Part shown: in pieces, positions 1 through 6,269 of the stretch
Layout: each line of letters starts with the position of its first letter
Position numbering within the stretch: the first letter of the stretch is position 1
Assembly: GCA_937894055.1 (NCBI GenBank)
Contig: CALDHQ010000673.1
Span: 1 to 9,483, forward strand
Direction of reading: 5' to 3'
Length of the DNA: 9,483 nt
Source: an uncultured Polymorphobacter sp.
GTDB taxonomy: Bacteria; Pseudomonadota; Alphaproteobacteria; Sphingomonadales; Sphingomonadaceae
The notes under the pieces: model-generated
Told to the model about the DNA's origin: nothing
What the model saw: the letters and a program-made list of their open reading frames with translations, nothing else
Database searches by the model: none
Position numbers and translations under genes: made by a program

Positions 1-896
1 GGCCGCGTCTGCACCTGCGGCCACACCCGCGCACCGCGTGCGAACTGCTCATCGACGCGCGCCATCACCCGCGCCACGGCCTTGGCATTGTCGGCGCTGA
101 CGAACAGCGGCGAGAAGGTGGTGGGGATGCTGTGCTTCAACGACAGTTCGGCAAGCTGGTCGAGCCGCGCGATGGTGAGGTCAGGATCGTAAAACTCGGG
201 CACGATCTGCAGCACGCGGCCATATTCGCTGAGCACGCTGGCGAGCGCATCGACTTCATCGGCGTCGGCATAGCGGCTCGGCACCGGCTTCAGCGTCTCG
301 TCCATATCGACATAGCTCGTCGACAGCCCGATGGCGCCGGCGTCGAGGCATTCGCGCAGCAGCGCCTGCATCGCGGCAATTTCCTGTGGGTTGGCAGTGC
401 GTTCCATCGCCGCGTCGCCCATCACCCACAACCGGATGACGCTGTGCCCGACAAGCTGGCCGACATTGATCGCCAGCCCCTTGCGGATGCGCGCCAGATA
501 GTCGCCGAAGCTCTCCCAATCCCAGACCACGCCTTCGCGGAAGGCCTTGAGCGGCATTTCCTCGATCTGGTTGAACATGCCGACCAGCTTCATCCGGTGC
601 TCGGCCTTGAGCGGCGCCAGCGACAGCGAGCAATTGCCCGCCACCACCGTGGTGATGCCGTGCGACAGCGCCGGCTTGGCATAGCCGTCCCACAGCAGCT
701 GGGCGTCGAAGTGCGTGTGCGGATCGATGAACCCGGGGGCGACGATCTTGCCGGCGGCGTCGATCTCGCGGCGACCGGCAGCAGCAATGTGGCCGATGCG
801 CGCGATGCGGTCGCCGTTGACGGCGATATCGGCACTATAGGCGGGCAGCCCCGAACCATCGACGATGCGCCCGTTGCGGATGACCAGATCGTACAT
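1..896 (-). CDS. D-aminoacylase-like amidohydrolase, partial (C-terminal part beyond window)
   Basis: About 298 residues are visible; the reading frame runs open off the left edge, so the C-terminal half is missing. It starts MYDLVIRNGRIVDGSG, the N-terminal beta-sandwich opening of amidohydrolases of the N-acyl-D-amino-acid deacylase type (Amidohydro_3, COG3653). The metal motif PHTHFDAQ gives H60 and H62; GNCSLSLAP gives C89, the position of the metal-bridging cysteine of D-aminoacylase; H151 lies in VGHSVIRLWVMGD, and LSTSY follows at about 191-195. The ATG at 896 is preceded by AAGGGGAGAG (903-912). No signal peptide is seen, so it should be cytoplasmic. It is the most diverged of three paralogs in the window: it has GNCSLSLAP where the others have GNCGVGFAP. 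It lies 40 bases downstream of the 81-residue gene and is probably co-transcribed with it. The family hydrolyses N-acyl amino acids or related cyclic amides; the real substrate is unknown. It could equally be a dihydroorotase/hydantoinase-like hydrolase of another amide. Confidence 0.88.
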   Translation of the reverse strand, partial: MYDLVIRNGRIVDGSGLPAYSADIAVNGDRIARIGHIAAAGRREIDAAGKIVAPGFIDPHTHFDAQLLWDGYAKPALSHGITTVVAGNCSLSLAPLKAEHRMKLVGMFNQIEEMPLKAFREGVVWDWESFGDYLARIRKGLAINVGQLVGHSVIRLWVMGDAAMERTANPQEIAAMQALLRECLDAGAIGLSTSYVDMDETLKPVPSRYADADEVDALASVLSEYGRVLQIVPEFYDPDLTIARLDQLAELSLKHSIPTTFSPLFVSADNAKAVARVMARVDEQFARGARVWPQVQTR

Positions 897-936
897 TTTC
901 AACTCTCCCCTTGCATTCAATGCGTGCGTTTCTTGT

Positions 937-1182
937 TCAGGCCGCAGCTTCGGCAAAGCGGCCCGACGCGGCAATCAGCGCATCACGGACGTGCGCCCAG
1001 TCGACCCCGATCAATTGCTCGGCGCTGGTGGCCGCGCATGATGTCATCAGCGCCCGCGTCGCGAATTCGTCGAGCGTCACCACCGACTGACCGCCGTTGC
1101 CGAAGTCCAGCGTAATGCGCAGCTCGGCCTCGCCGTCATGCGCGGCAACGACGTGGACTTCGCTGATCGTGGCGCCGGCCAT
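937..1182 (-). CDS. Hypothetical small protein, 81 aa, paired with LysM-like gene
   Basis: I do not recognise this 81-residue protein. Its start lies only two bases after the stop of the 80-residue gene upstream, with GAAGG inside that gene's end as ribosome binding site, so translation is probably coupled. The first half (ISEVHVV, AELRITLDFGNG, SVVTLDEF) reads as alternating beta strands; the second half is helical and centres on ALMTSCAATSAEQLIG at about residues 44-59, followed by DWAHVRDALIAASGRF. The TSCAATSAEQLIG stretch, with a single cysteine, faintly recalls the helix after the third cysteine in NifU/IscU-type scaffolds, but the other ligand cysteines are absent, so I do not assign that function. 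There is no signal peptide or membrane segment. Its place between the LysM-like gene and an amidohydrolase suggests an accessory role for that enzyme or its pathway. It is probably real because spacing, frame and GC-rich codon use fit the neighbours. Confidence 0.68.
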   Translation of the reverse strand: MAGATISEVHVVAAHDGEAELRITLDFGNGGQSVVTLDEFATRALMTSCAATSAEQLIGVDWAHVRDALIAASGRFAEAAA

Positions 1183-1184
1183 GT

Positions 1185-1427
1185 TCAGGCCTTCGGCGGC
1201 TCGATGAAGATGACATCGCTCGGCAGGATCGGATTGTCGCCGCGCATCCGCCCGACGCCACCTGCCGCGCGCATGAAGACATGCAGGTTCCAGCTCTGCA
1301 GCATCGACACCGCGTCACTTTCGGCGGTGCCCGGCAGTTCACGATTGGCGATCGTCGCCCAGGTGTCGCCGCCCTGCGGCAGCACCGATTTGCGCACGGC
1401 AGACAGTTCTTTGGCCATGACGTTCAT
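1185..1427 (-). CDS. Small LysM-like protein, 80 aa, probably cytoplasmic
   Basis: Residues about 18-77 resemble a LysM or phage tail protein X-type fold: GDTWATIANRELPG at the start (as in the GDT-W-IA pattern of LysM), a helix with MLQSWNLHVFM, then NPILPSDVIFIEPP, matching the usual ending in which N-P-x-(I/L)-x-P-G/S-x-x-(I/L)-x-(I/V)-P closes the domain. The central loop (AAGGVGRMRGD) is longer than in ordinary LysM. There is no signal peptide or membrane anchor, so it would stay in the cytoplasm unless carried by a partner. The ATG at 1427 is supported by GGGGAGAG at 1431-1438; a second in-frame ATG at 1418 (MAKEL) lacks as good a site. It is the first gene after the 179-base gap and abuts the 81-residue gene by two bases, so the two probably act together. 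LysM domains usually bind N-acetylglucosamine polymers, but small soluble ones may only be protein-interaction modules; the ligand is unknown. Confidence 0.7.
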   Translation of the reverse strand: MNVMAKELSAVRKSVLPQGGDTWATIANRELPGTAESDAVSMLQSWNLHVFMRAAGGVGRMRGDNPILPSDVIFIEPPKA

Positions 1428-1606
1428 GCTCTCTCCCCAGATAGCTTACCGAGCTCCGCAGGCGGGCGCTGACGCGCTTTGGCCGCACGGCATCGGTCGC
1501 GGAGATTGATGCACAGTTCGCAGGTTAACGCAAACGGAAACCTACCGCTGCGACAGCGTTGACGGCCAATTTGCAGCGCTCCGCGCGGACCGCCGCGCCT
1601 TGGGCG
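1428..1606 (-). other. Intergenic gap within the left block; possible internal promoter, no clear terminator
   Basis: This is the only long gap between the minus-strand genes. After the stop of the 581-residue amidohydrolase there is a GC-rich imperfect palindrome (CGCTCCGCGCGGACCG) around 1577-1592, but no T-run follows it on the minus strand, so a rho-independent terminator is not supported. Further along the minus strand TTGCGT at about 1528-1533, followed 17 bases later by ATCAAT, is a poor sigma-70 candidate (three of six matches in each box). Overlapping it, TTCGC-N8-GCAAA at 1517-1534 is an imperfect inverted repeat with a GTTAAC core that might be an operator. I see no gene here. Whether the downstream three genes have their own promoter stays open. 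Confidence 0.3.
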
Positions 1607-3352
1607 TCAGCCGCGTTGCTGTTCGCCCCGCAACAGGCCGCCGGGGGTCTGCCCCGTCCAGACGCCGTTCTCGAACGTCGGCACGCCCGACTTGAGCGTC
1701 CAGCGATAGCCATGCGGCTTTTGCAGCAGCCGCGTGCCACCGGCGGGCAGATCCTGGACGATTTCGGGCGGGCTGAGCGACAGCTCGTCGAGCGCGATGA
1801 TATTGAGATCGGCAAGATAGCCGAGCTTGAGCACACCGCGGTCGTGCCAGCCGACATGCGCGGCATTGCGCTGCGTATAGCCATGCACGAGGCTTTCGAG
1901 CGACGCCGAGCGGCCCGACTTGTTGCCCTTCGACCATAGCGCCACCGTCGTCGTCGGGAAGCTGCCGTCGCAGATCGTGCCGCAGTGCGCGCCGCCATCC
2001 GACAGGCCGTACAGCACGTGCTTGCCGGTCATCATGCTGTGGACATCGTCCAGATTGCCGTGCGCGTAGTTGATCAGCGGCATGTAGAGCAGCCGCTGGC
2101 CGCCCTCCTCCATCAGCGTGTCATAGACGTACGCTGCCGGGTCGGCGCCGGCACGCGCGGCTTCGGCGGCCAGCGACTGGCTTTCCTGCGGTTCGTAATC
2201 GACCGGATCGCTCATCCGGAACATGCGCTTGAAGCCCCAGGTCAGGATGGCGATGAAGCCTTCGGTCGGCCGGAAGTCGGCATGTTCGGCAAGGATCGCC
2301 GCCCGCACCGCCGGGTCGGCGAGTGCTGCCAGCCGCTCGGCGACATTCGCGCTGGTGCCGGCAATGCGGCGATAGGTCGGTGTCGCGATGAACGGATTGG
2401 TTGTCGATGCGAACGACAGGATTGCGCCGATCGGCCGCGGCGCGACTTGCGCGCTGACCGGCAGGCCATCGGCGACCATCGCGTCGATCTCGTTGTAGAT
2501 GCTGCGCCAGCGTTCGGGCGAATCGTCGGTTTGCTGGACGGTGAACGACAGCCGGCGACCGCTGGTTTCGGCGAGCCGGCGGATCAGCGCCAGTTCGGCC
2601 GCAGCAAAATCGTCATCGGCGGTCAGATAGGCGTCCGAAATCAGCTGGATGACACCCTTGCCGCGCTGGCGCATGGCCGCCGCGATGCCGAGCAGTTCGG
2701 GGTCGCCCGCGGTCAGCGTGCCGATATTGACGCCGTCGCGGCTGCGGTGCGCATGGGTGCGCGACGTCGAGAAACCCAGTGCGCCGGCGTCCATCCCCTC
2801 GACCGTCAGCCGCGCCATCTTGGCGATTTCGTCGGCGCTCGGCACCGCCAGATGATCGCCGCCACGGTCGCCCATGACGAAGGCGCGCAGTGCGGCATGC
2901 GGGACATGCGTGCCGATATCCATCGTGTACGACCGCGCCGCCAGCGCATCGAGATATTCGGGGAAGCTCTCCCAGTTCCACGTCAGCCCTGCGGCGAGTG
3001 CCGTGCCGGGAATGTCCTCGACGCCTTCGAGCAGCTGGATCAGCCAGTCATGCTTGTCGACCCGCGCCGGCGCGAAGCCGACGCCGCAATTGCCCATCGC
3101 CGCCGAGGTGACGCCGTTGATCGACGACGGCGCCAGCACATTGTCCCAGCACACCTGGCCGTCATAATGCGTGTGGATATCGACGAAGCCGGGGGTGACG
3201 ACGCAGCCGTCGGCATCGATCGTGCGCTTGGCGGCACCGGAAACATTGCCGACCTCGACGATCTGTCCGCCGGAAATCGCGACATTGCCGCGGAAGCGCG
3301 GTGCGCCGGTGCCGTCGACGATGGTGCCGTTCTTGACCAGAATATCGTACAT
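1607..3352 (-). CDS. D-aminoacylase-like amidohydrolase, 581 aa
   Basis: This is a complete metal-dependent amidohydrolase of the N-acyl-D-amino-acid deacylase type (Amidohydro_3, COG3653). It starts MYDILVKNGTIVDGTG (beta sandwich), followed by the TIM barrel with DIHTHYDGQ (H60, H62), GNCGVGFAP (C89), VPHAALRAFVMGD (H152), FSTSR (194-198) and GLSDGGAH (D452, H456), then a closing beta-sandwich segment (GYLADLNIIA, about 511-520). No signal peptide is seen. In classical D-aminoacylase two more histidines (H220 and H250 in Alcaligenes faecalis numbering, from memory) hold the tight zinc. Here the matching stretches read VIQLISDAY and LSFTVQQTDD, without histidine. The ATG at 3352 is preceded by AGGGGAAG (3357-3364) and lies 21 bases after the BKACE gene. 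It is closely related to the 573-residue paralog (4268-5989): both share [17 protein letters not shown] and SDGGAH-G-ICD. The substrate is probably an N-acylated or cyclic amide compound made or used by the same operon. The exact reaction cannot be read. Confidence 0.93.
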   Translation of the reverse strand: MYDILVKNGTIVDGTGAPRFRGNVAISGGQIVEVGNVSGAAKRTIDADGCVVTPGFVDIHTHYDGQVCWDNVLAPSSINGVTSAAMGNCGVGFAPARVDKHDWLIQLLEGVEDIPGTALAAGLTWNWESFPEYLDALAARSYTMDIGTHVPHAALRAFVMGDRGGDHLAVPSADEIAKMARLTVEGMDAGALGFSTSRTHAHRSRDGVNIGTLTAGDPELLGIAAAMRQRGKGVIQLISDAYLTADDDFAAAELALIRRLAETSGRRLSFTVQQTDDSPERWRSIYNEIDAMVADGLPVSAQVAPRPIGAILSFASTTNPFIATPTYRRIAGTSANVAERLAALADPAVRAAILAEHADFRPTEGFIAILTWGFKRMFRMSDPVDYEPQESQSLAAEAARAGADPAAYVYDTLMEEGGQRLLYMPLINYAHGNLDDVHSMMTGKHVLYGLSDGGAHCGTICDGSFPTTTVALWSKGNKSGRSASLESLVHGYTQRNAAHVGWHDRGVLKLGYLADLNIIALDELSLSPPEIVQDLPAGGTRLLQKPHGYRWTLKSGVPTFENGVWTGQTPGGLLRGEQQRG

Positions 3353-3373
3353 GGTGCTTCCCCTATTTCGCGG

Positions 3374-4258
3374 TCACTTGGGCAGGCCGAGGATGCGCGC
3401 AGCTTCCGCCGGCGTCGCGATCTTGCGGCCCGCAGCCTTGGCCAGCGCCACCACTTCCTCGACCAGCGCGACATTGGTCGGCTGGCGCTCGCCGCCGAAA
3501 TCCTCGAGCCCGACACGGACATGGCCGCCGCGTTCGATGGCGAGGCGCGCGAGGCCGGTATCTATCACACAGTCGCCGATGGCAGCGACCGCCCAGGGCA
3601 GTTTCGAACCGGCGAGCAGCTCGAGATAGGCATCGAGCGCGGTCTGCGTCGGCGGCAGGCCGAAGGCGATATTGCTGCGCTTGCCATCGATGAAATTGTA
3701 GCGGCCGTTGAAGTAGAGTTTGACGAAGGCACCCGCCGGCAACCGTCCGGCCTTTTCATACGCCAGCGTCGTCCGCAGCCAGCCGGGCTCATAAATCGCA
3801 ATCGCCGGCCCGAGCCGCGCTTCGTCGACCAGCGCCACCAGTCCGGCAATCTCGTCGAACGACGTCGAATAGACGATCGACATGCCAGGCAGGCCATCGG
3901 GGCCTTCGCTGCCGAGGTTGACCGATCCGGGATCGAACGCCCCCATGCGCATGCCGGCCGCAGCCAACCCGCGGTAATGGCCGAAGCGCGCCTCGACCCC
4001 CTTCGCGGCGGCAACGGTGCCCCAAATGATCGCATCCGGACGTGCCGCGAGCACCGGCGCATAGCCTTCGAGATAGCGTTCGACCGCCGCATCGCCGGTC
4101 AGTTCGAAGCGTTCGATGTGCGAATGGACGATCGCGGCACCCGCCTCCATCGTCGCGAGCGCGTCCGCAGTGATTTCGGCGGGCGTCACCGGCACATGCG
4201 GGTTGCGCTTCTTGGGGGTGCCGCCGTTGAGCGCGACTTCGATGATCAGCGGGTCCAT
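3374..4258 (-). CDS. BKACE family (DUF849) beta-keto acid cleavage enzyme, 294 aa
   Basis: This belongs to the BKACE family (formerly DUF849), zinc enzymes of TIM-barrel fold that condense a beta-keto acid with acetyl-CoA to give acetoacetate and a new acyl-CoA. Length (294) and pattern fit: MDPLIIEVALNGG at the start, VPVTPAEI, then the zinc motif AAIVHSHIE (H45, H47), IYEPG with E157, and GGHVRVGLEDF near the end (R248, E252, D253), with TPAEAARIL at the C terminus as in the family. Compared from memory with 3-keto-5-aminohexanoate cleavage enzyme (Kce), the amino-group-binding E14 is T14 here, the residue two after the second histidine is Glu rather than Arg, and the Asn after GxED is Phe. 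The substrate is therefore probably not 3-keto-5-aminohexanoate. Cytoplasmic; no signal peptide. Its ATG lies 9 bases after the stop of the upstream amidohydrolase, with GAGG overlapping that stop as ribosome binding site. It is flanked on both sides by amidohydrolase paralogs, suggesting one catabolic pathway that ends in acyl-CoA. Confidence 0.9.
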   Translation of the reverse strand: MDPLIIEVALNGGTPKKRNPHVPVTPAEITADALATMEAGAAIVHSHIERFELTGDAAVERYLEGYAPVLAARPDAIIWGTVAAAKGVEARFGHYRGLAAAGMRMGAFDPGSVNLGSEGPDGLPGMSIVYSTSFDEIAGLVALVDEARLGPAIAIYEPGWLRTTLAYEKAGRLPAGAFVKLYFNGRYNFIDGKRSNIAFGLPPTQTALDAYLELLAGSKLPWAVAAIGDCVIDTGLARLAIERGGHVRVGLEDFGGERQPTNVALVEEVVALAKAAGRKIATPAEAARILGLPK

Positions 4259-4267
4259 GTGCCGGCC

Positions 4268-5989
4268 TCAGGCCGCGACCGGCTGGCGCTGGTGGCCGCG
4301 CACCAGCTTGCCCGGCAGCGCTTCGGTCGGCTTGCCGTCGGCGTAGATGACCTGCCCCGACTTGATCGTCGCGACATAGCCTTCGGCGTTCTGCATCAGC
4401 CGGCGCGCGCCGGTCGGCAGGTCATACGCCATGTACGGCTTGCCGAGTTCGAGCCGGTCGAAATCGATCAGATTGACGTCAGCCAGATAGCCCGACGCCA
4501 GTAGCCCGCGATCGTCGAGACCGACGGCGCGTGCGGTATCGAGCGTCTGCTGCCGCACCGTCTCCGCAAGGTCGAGCAACGGCCCGCGGCTGCGGTCGCG
4601 GCACCAATGCGTCAGCATGAAGGTCGGCAAGCTGACGTCGCAAATCGCGCCGACATGTGCGCCGCCATCGGACAGCCCGGCCAGCGTGTTGGGATTGGTG
4701 ATCATCTGGCGGACGTTTTCGAGGTCACCCTCGGTGTAATTGTGCATCGGGAAGAACAGGAAGGCGTGCCCCTCGTCGGCGAGCAGCGCGTCATAGACCA
4801 GCTCGTCGGGGTTGACGCCTTGGCGTTCGGCGATGGCGGCGATGCTGTCTTCCGGTGCCGGTTCGTAATCGACGCGGTCGCCGATCAGGAACATCTTGTG
4901 ATAGGCGCCCGCCAGCGAATTGACGAACGGATGGTCGGGCGCCGGCTCTTCGGCAATCAGTGCGCGGCGCAACCCGGGATCGCGCAGCGCCGCGACCTTT
5001 TCGGCGAGCGGCAGCGCGGCAATCGCCTGATAGCTCGGGCGGCTGACGAACGGATGCACCGAACCCTGCAGCCCGAGCATCAGCCCGACCGGACGCCCGG
5101 CCACCTGCGCCTTGAGCGGCAGGCCGTCGGCAACCGCCTGGTCGAGGCGTCGCGACAGTTCGCGCCACTGGTTGGGGATGACATCGGCCTGCACCATCGT
5201 GAAGCTGAGCGGCCGGCCCGAAATCGTCGTGAGATCGCGGACGAGCGTGAATTCCTCATCCATGTCGCGAAAGTCGGACACCCATTGGAAGACCCCGGCG
5301 CCGGCGTCGGCAAGGCCGTGGGCGATCGCCTCCATCTCGGCACGCGCTGCACCGACGGTCGGCGTCAGATCGCCGTCAGCGGTGCGGTGGACCATCGTGC
5401 GGGTCGTGGAAAAGCCGATGGCACCGGCGCGGATGGCCTCGGCAGTCAGCGACCGCATCGCGGCATTTTCCTGCGGCGTCGCCGGATCACGGTTGGCCCC
5501 GCGCGCGCCCATCACATAGACGCGCAGCGCGCCGTGCGGCACTTGCACCGCGACGTCGATATCGTGCGGCAGCCGCTCGACAGCGTCCATGTAATCGCCG
5601 AAGCTTTCCCATTTCCACGACAGGCCCTCGTGGAGCGCGGCGCCGGGAATGTCCTCGACACCCTCCATCAGCCGGATCAGCGTGTCATGGTCCTGCGGCC
5701 GCACCGGCGCGAAGCCGACGCCGCAATTGCCGACCACCACCGTGGTCGCGCCCAGCGTCGAAGACGGCGTGACGCGCGAGTCCCAGGTGATCTGGCCGTC
5801 ATAATGCGTGTGGATATCGACCCAGCCGGGCGTGACCATCAGCCCGCGCGCATCGATTTCGCGCTGGCCGGTGCCGACGACTTCGCCAACCGCGGCGATG
5901 CGCTCGCCCGAAATTGCCACATCGCCGACATAGGGCACATCGCCCGAACCATCGACAATCAAGCCGCCACGCAGCACCAGATCGTACAT
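4268..5989 (-). CDS. D-aminoacylase-like amidohydrolase, 573 aa, first gene of left operon
   Basis: Metal-dependent amidohydrolase of the N-acyl-D-amino-acid deacylase type, paralogous to the 581-residue protein two genes downstream. From the chosen start: [25 protein letters not shown] (H60, H62), GNCGVGFAP (C89), [13 protein letters not shown] (H152), FSTTR (193-197), AGLSDGGAH (D441, H445) and a C-terminal beta-sandwich segment (GYLADVNLI). As in its paralogs, the stretches expected to carry the second zinc histidines read VFQWVSDFR and LSFTMVQAD, with none. An ATG 13 codons upstream (6028) keeps the frame and would give 586 residues, but I prefer 5989: all three paralogs then begin MYD, HxH and Cys fall at identical positions, and GAGGAA lies 9 bases before it, while nothing like a ribosome binding site precedes 6028. 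No signal peptide, so cytoplasmic. It leads the operon, and its promoter should lie in the symmetric DNA at 6061-6113. Substrate unknown; hydantoin- or lactam-type substrates are possible alternatives to N-acyl amino acids. Confidence 0.9.
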   Translation of the reverse strand: MYDLVLRGGLIVDGSGDVPYVGDVAISGERIAAVGEVVGTGQREIDARGLMVTPGWVDIHTHYDGQITWDSRVTPSSTLGATTVVVGNCGVGFAPVRPQDHDTLIRLMEGVEDIPGAALHEGLSWKWESFGDYMDAVERLPHDIDVAVQVPHGALRVYVMGARGANRDPATPQENAAMRSLTAEAIRAGAIGFSTTRTMVHRTADGDLTPTVGAARAEMEAIAHGLADAGAGVFQWVSDFRDMDEEFTLVRDLTTISGRPLSFTMVQADVIPNQWRELSRRLDQAVADGLPLKAQVAGRPVGLMLGLQGSVHPFVSRPSYQAIAALPLAEKVAALRDPGLRRALIAEEPAPDHPFVNSLAGAYHKMFLIGDRVDYEPAPEDSIAAIAERQGVNPDELVYDALLADEGHAFLFFPMHNYTEGDLENVRQMITNPNTLAGLSDGGAHVGAICDVSLPTFMLTHWCRDRSRGPLLDLAETVRQQTLDTARAVGLDDRGLLASGYLADVNLIDFDRLELGKPYMAYDLPTGARRLMQNAEGYVATIKSGQVIYADGKPTEALPGKLVRGHQRQPVAA

Positions 5990-6060
5990 CACCCCAAGTT
6001 CCTCGTTTTTGCTCTTTTGAGCGGCCATGCTGCACTGTCGGGCGCCACGTCACAATCGCT

Positions 6061-6113
6061 GATTTTGCCGCAGACCATTATTCGCGGCAAATCTCCACGT
6101 GGATTTACCGCAG
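6061..6113. promoter_or_regulatory. Candidate operator cluster: three GATTTnCCGC-like elements around a 10-bp palindrome
   Basis: Three near-identical elements lie within 53 bases: GATTTTGCCGCAG at 6061-6073, GCGGCAAATC (the same element inverted) at 6084-6093, and GATTTACCGCAG at 6102-6113. Between the second and third sits the perfect palindrome TCCACGTGGA (6094-6103). The first two form an inverted repeat with about a 13-base spacer, and the second and third form another. Such layout in a divergent promoter region is typical of binding by a dimeric regulator. It lies about 75-125 bases before the amidohydrolase start and about 155-210 before the GH3 start, so it could serve either. No regulator gene is in the window. 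Confidence 0.5.
6077..6082 (-). promoter_or_regulatory. Possible -10 box for the left operon
   Basis: On the minus strand this reads AATAAT, matching five of six bases of the sigma-70 -10 consensus. It is the most AT-rich spot in the gap and sits between the first two repeat elements, so a bound repressor would cover the start of transcription. No convincing -35 box lies 16-18 bases upstream (AATCCA at 17), hence the low confidence; activator dependence would explain this. Transcription would begin near 6070, giving a leader of about 80 bases to the ATG at 5989. Confidence 0.3.
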
Positions 6114-6167
6114 CGCCGGCCGACCTTGCACCGGCTTGGCGGCGCGCAGGTGATGGAGTAGTCGTGG

Positions 6168-6181
6168 TGCCAAGCTTGGCA
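6168..6181. promoter_or_regulatory. 14-bp perfect palindrome upstream of GH3 gene, candidate operator
   Basis: TGCCAAGCTTGGCA is perfectly self-complementary over 14 bases and ends about 88 bases before the GH3 start codon. Its size and TG...CA ends resemble operators of sugar-responsive regulators such as the LacI family, though those usually have a central CG rather than GC. A related half site, CTTGGC, lies at 6135-6140. Being on the GH3 side of the gap, it more likely controls the GH3-sulfatase pair. No clear -10 or -35 boxes for the plus strand were found nearby. Confidence 0.4.
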
Positions 6182-6255
6182 GTGGCCGGGCGGACAGGCC
6201 GATGCGCTGCCGCTAAACCGCTGACCGAAGTCGCGACAAAGATCGCAGATCGTTC

Positions 6256-6263
6256 AAGGGGAG
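6256..6263 (+). promoter_or_regulatory. Ribosome binding site of GH3 gene
   Basis: AAGGGGAG lies six bases before the ATG at 6270. The same AAGGGGAG-type site precedes the start codons at 896, 1427 and 3352 on the other strand, which supports the start choice for this gene and points to a shared translational style across the window. Confidence 0.75.
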
Positions 6264-6269
6264 ACTGTC

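Noticed and set aside
132..1115. Plus-strand open frame of 327 codons
   Set aside because: It is antisense to the partial amidohydrolase and the 81-residue gene; composition is typical of a GC-rich shadow frame.
937..1182. NifU/IscU-like iron-sulfur scaffold
   Set aside because: Only one cysteine and a short helix resemble the family; the other conserved cysteines and the Asp are absent.
1577..1592. GC-rich imperfect palindrome as terminator after the 581-residue amidohydrolase
   Set aside because: The stem has almost no loop and a mismatch, and no T-run follows on the minus strand.
1985..4504. Plus-strand open frame of 839 codons
   Set aside because: It runs antisense across two amidohydrolases and the BKACE gene, all of which have clear family motifs. 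Its product is rich in Arg, Asp and His without any recognisable motif, as expected for the opposite strand of GC-rich coding DNA.
6176..6204. TTGGCA as a -35 box for the GH3 promoter
   Set aside because: The matching -10 position reads CCGATG, far from consensus, and TTGGCA is part of the 14-base palindrome.
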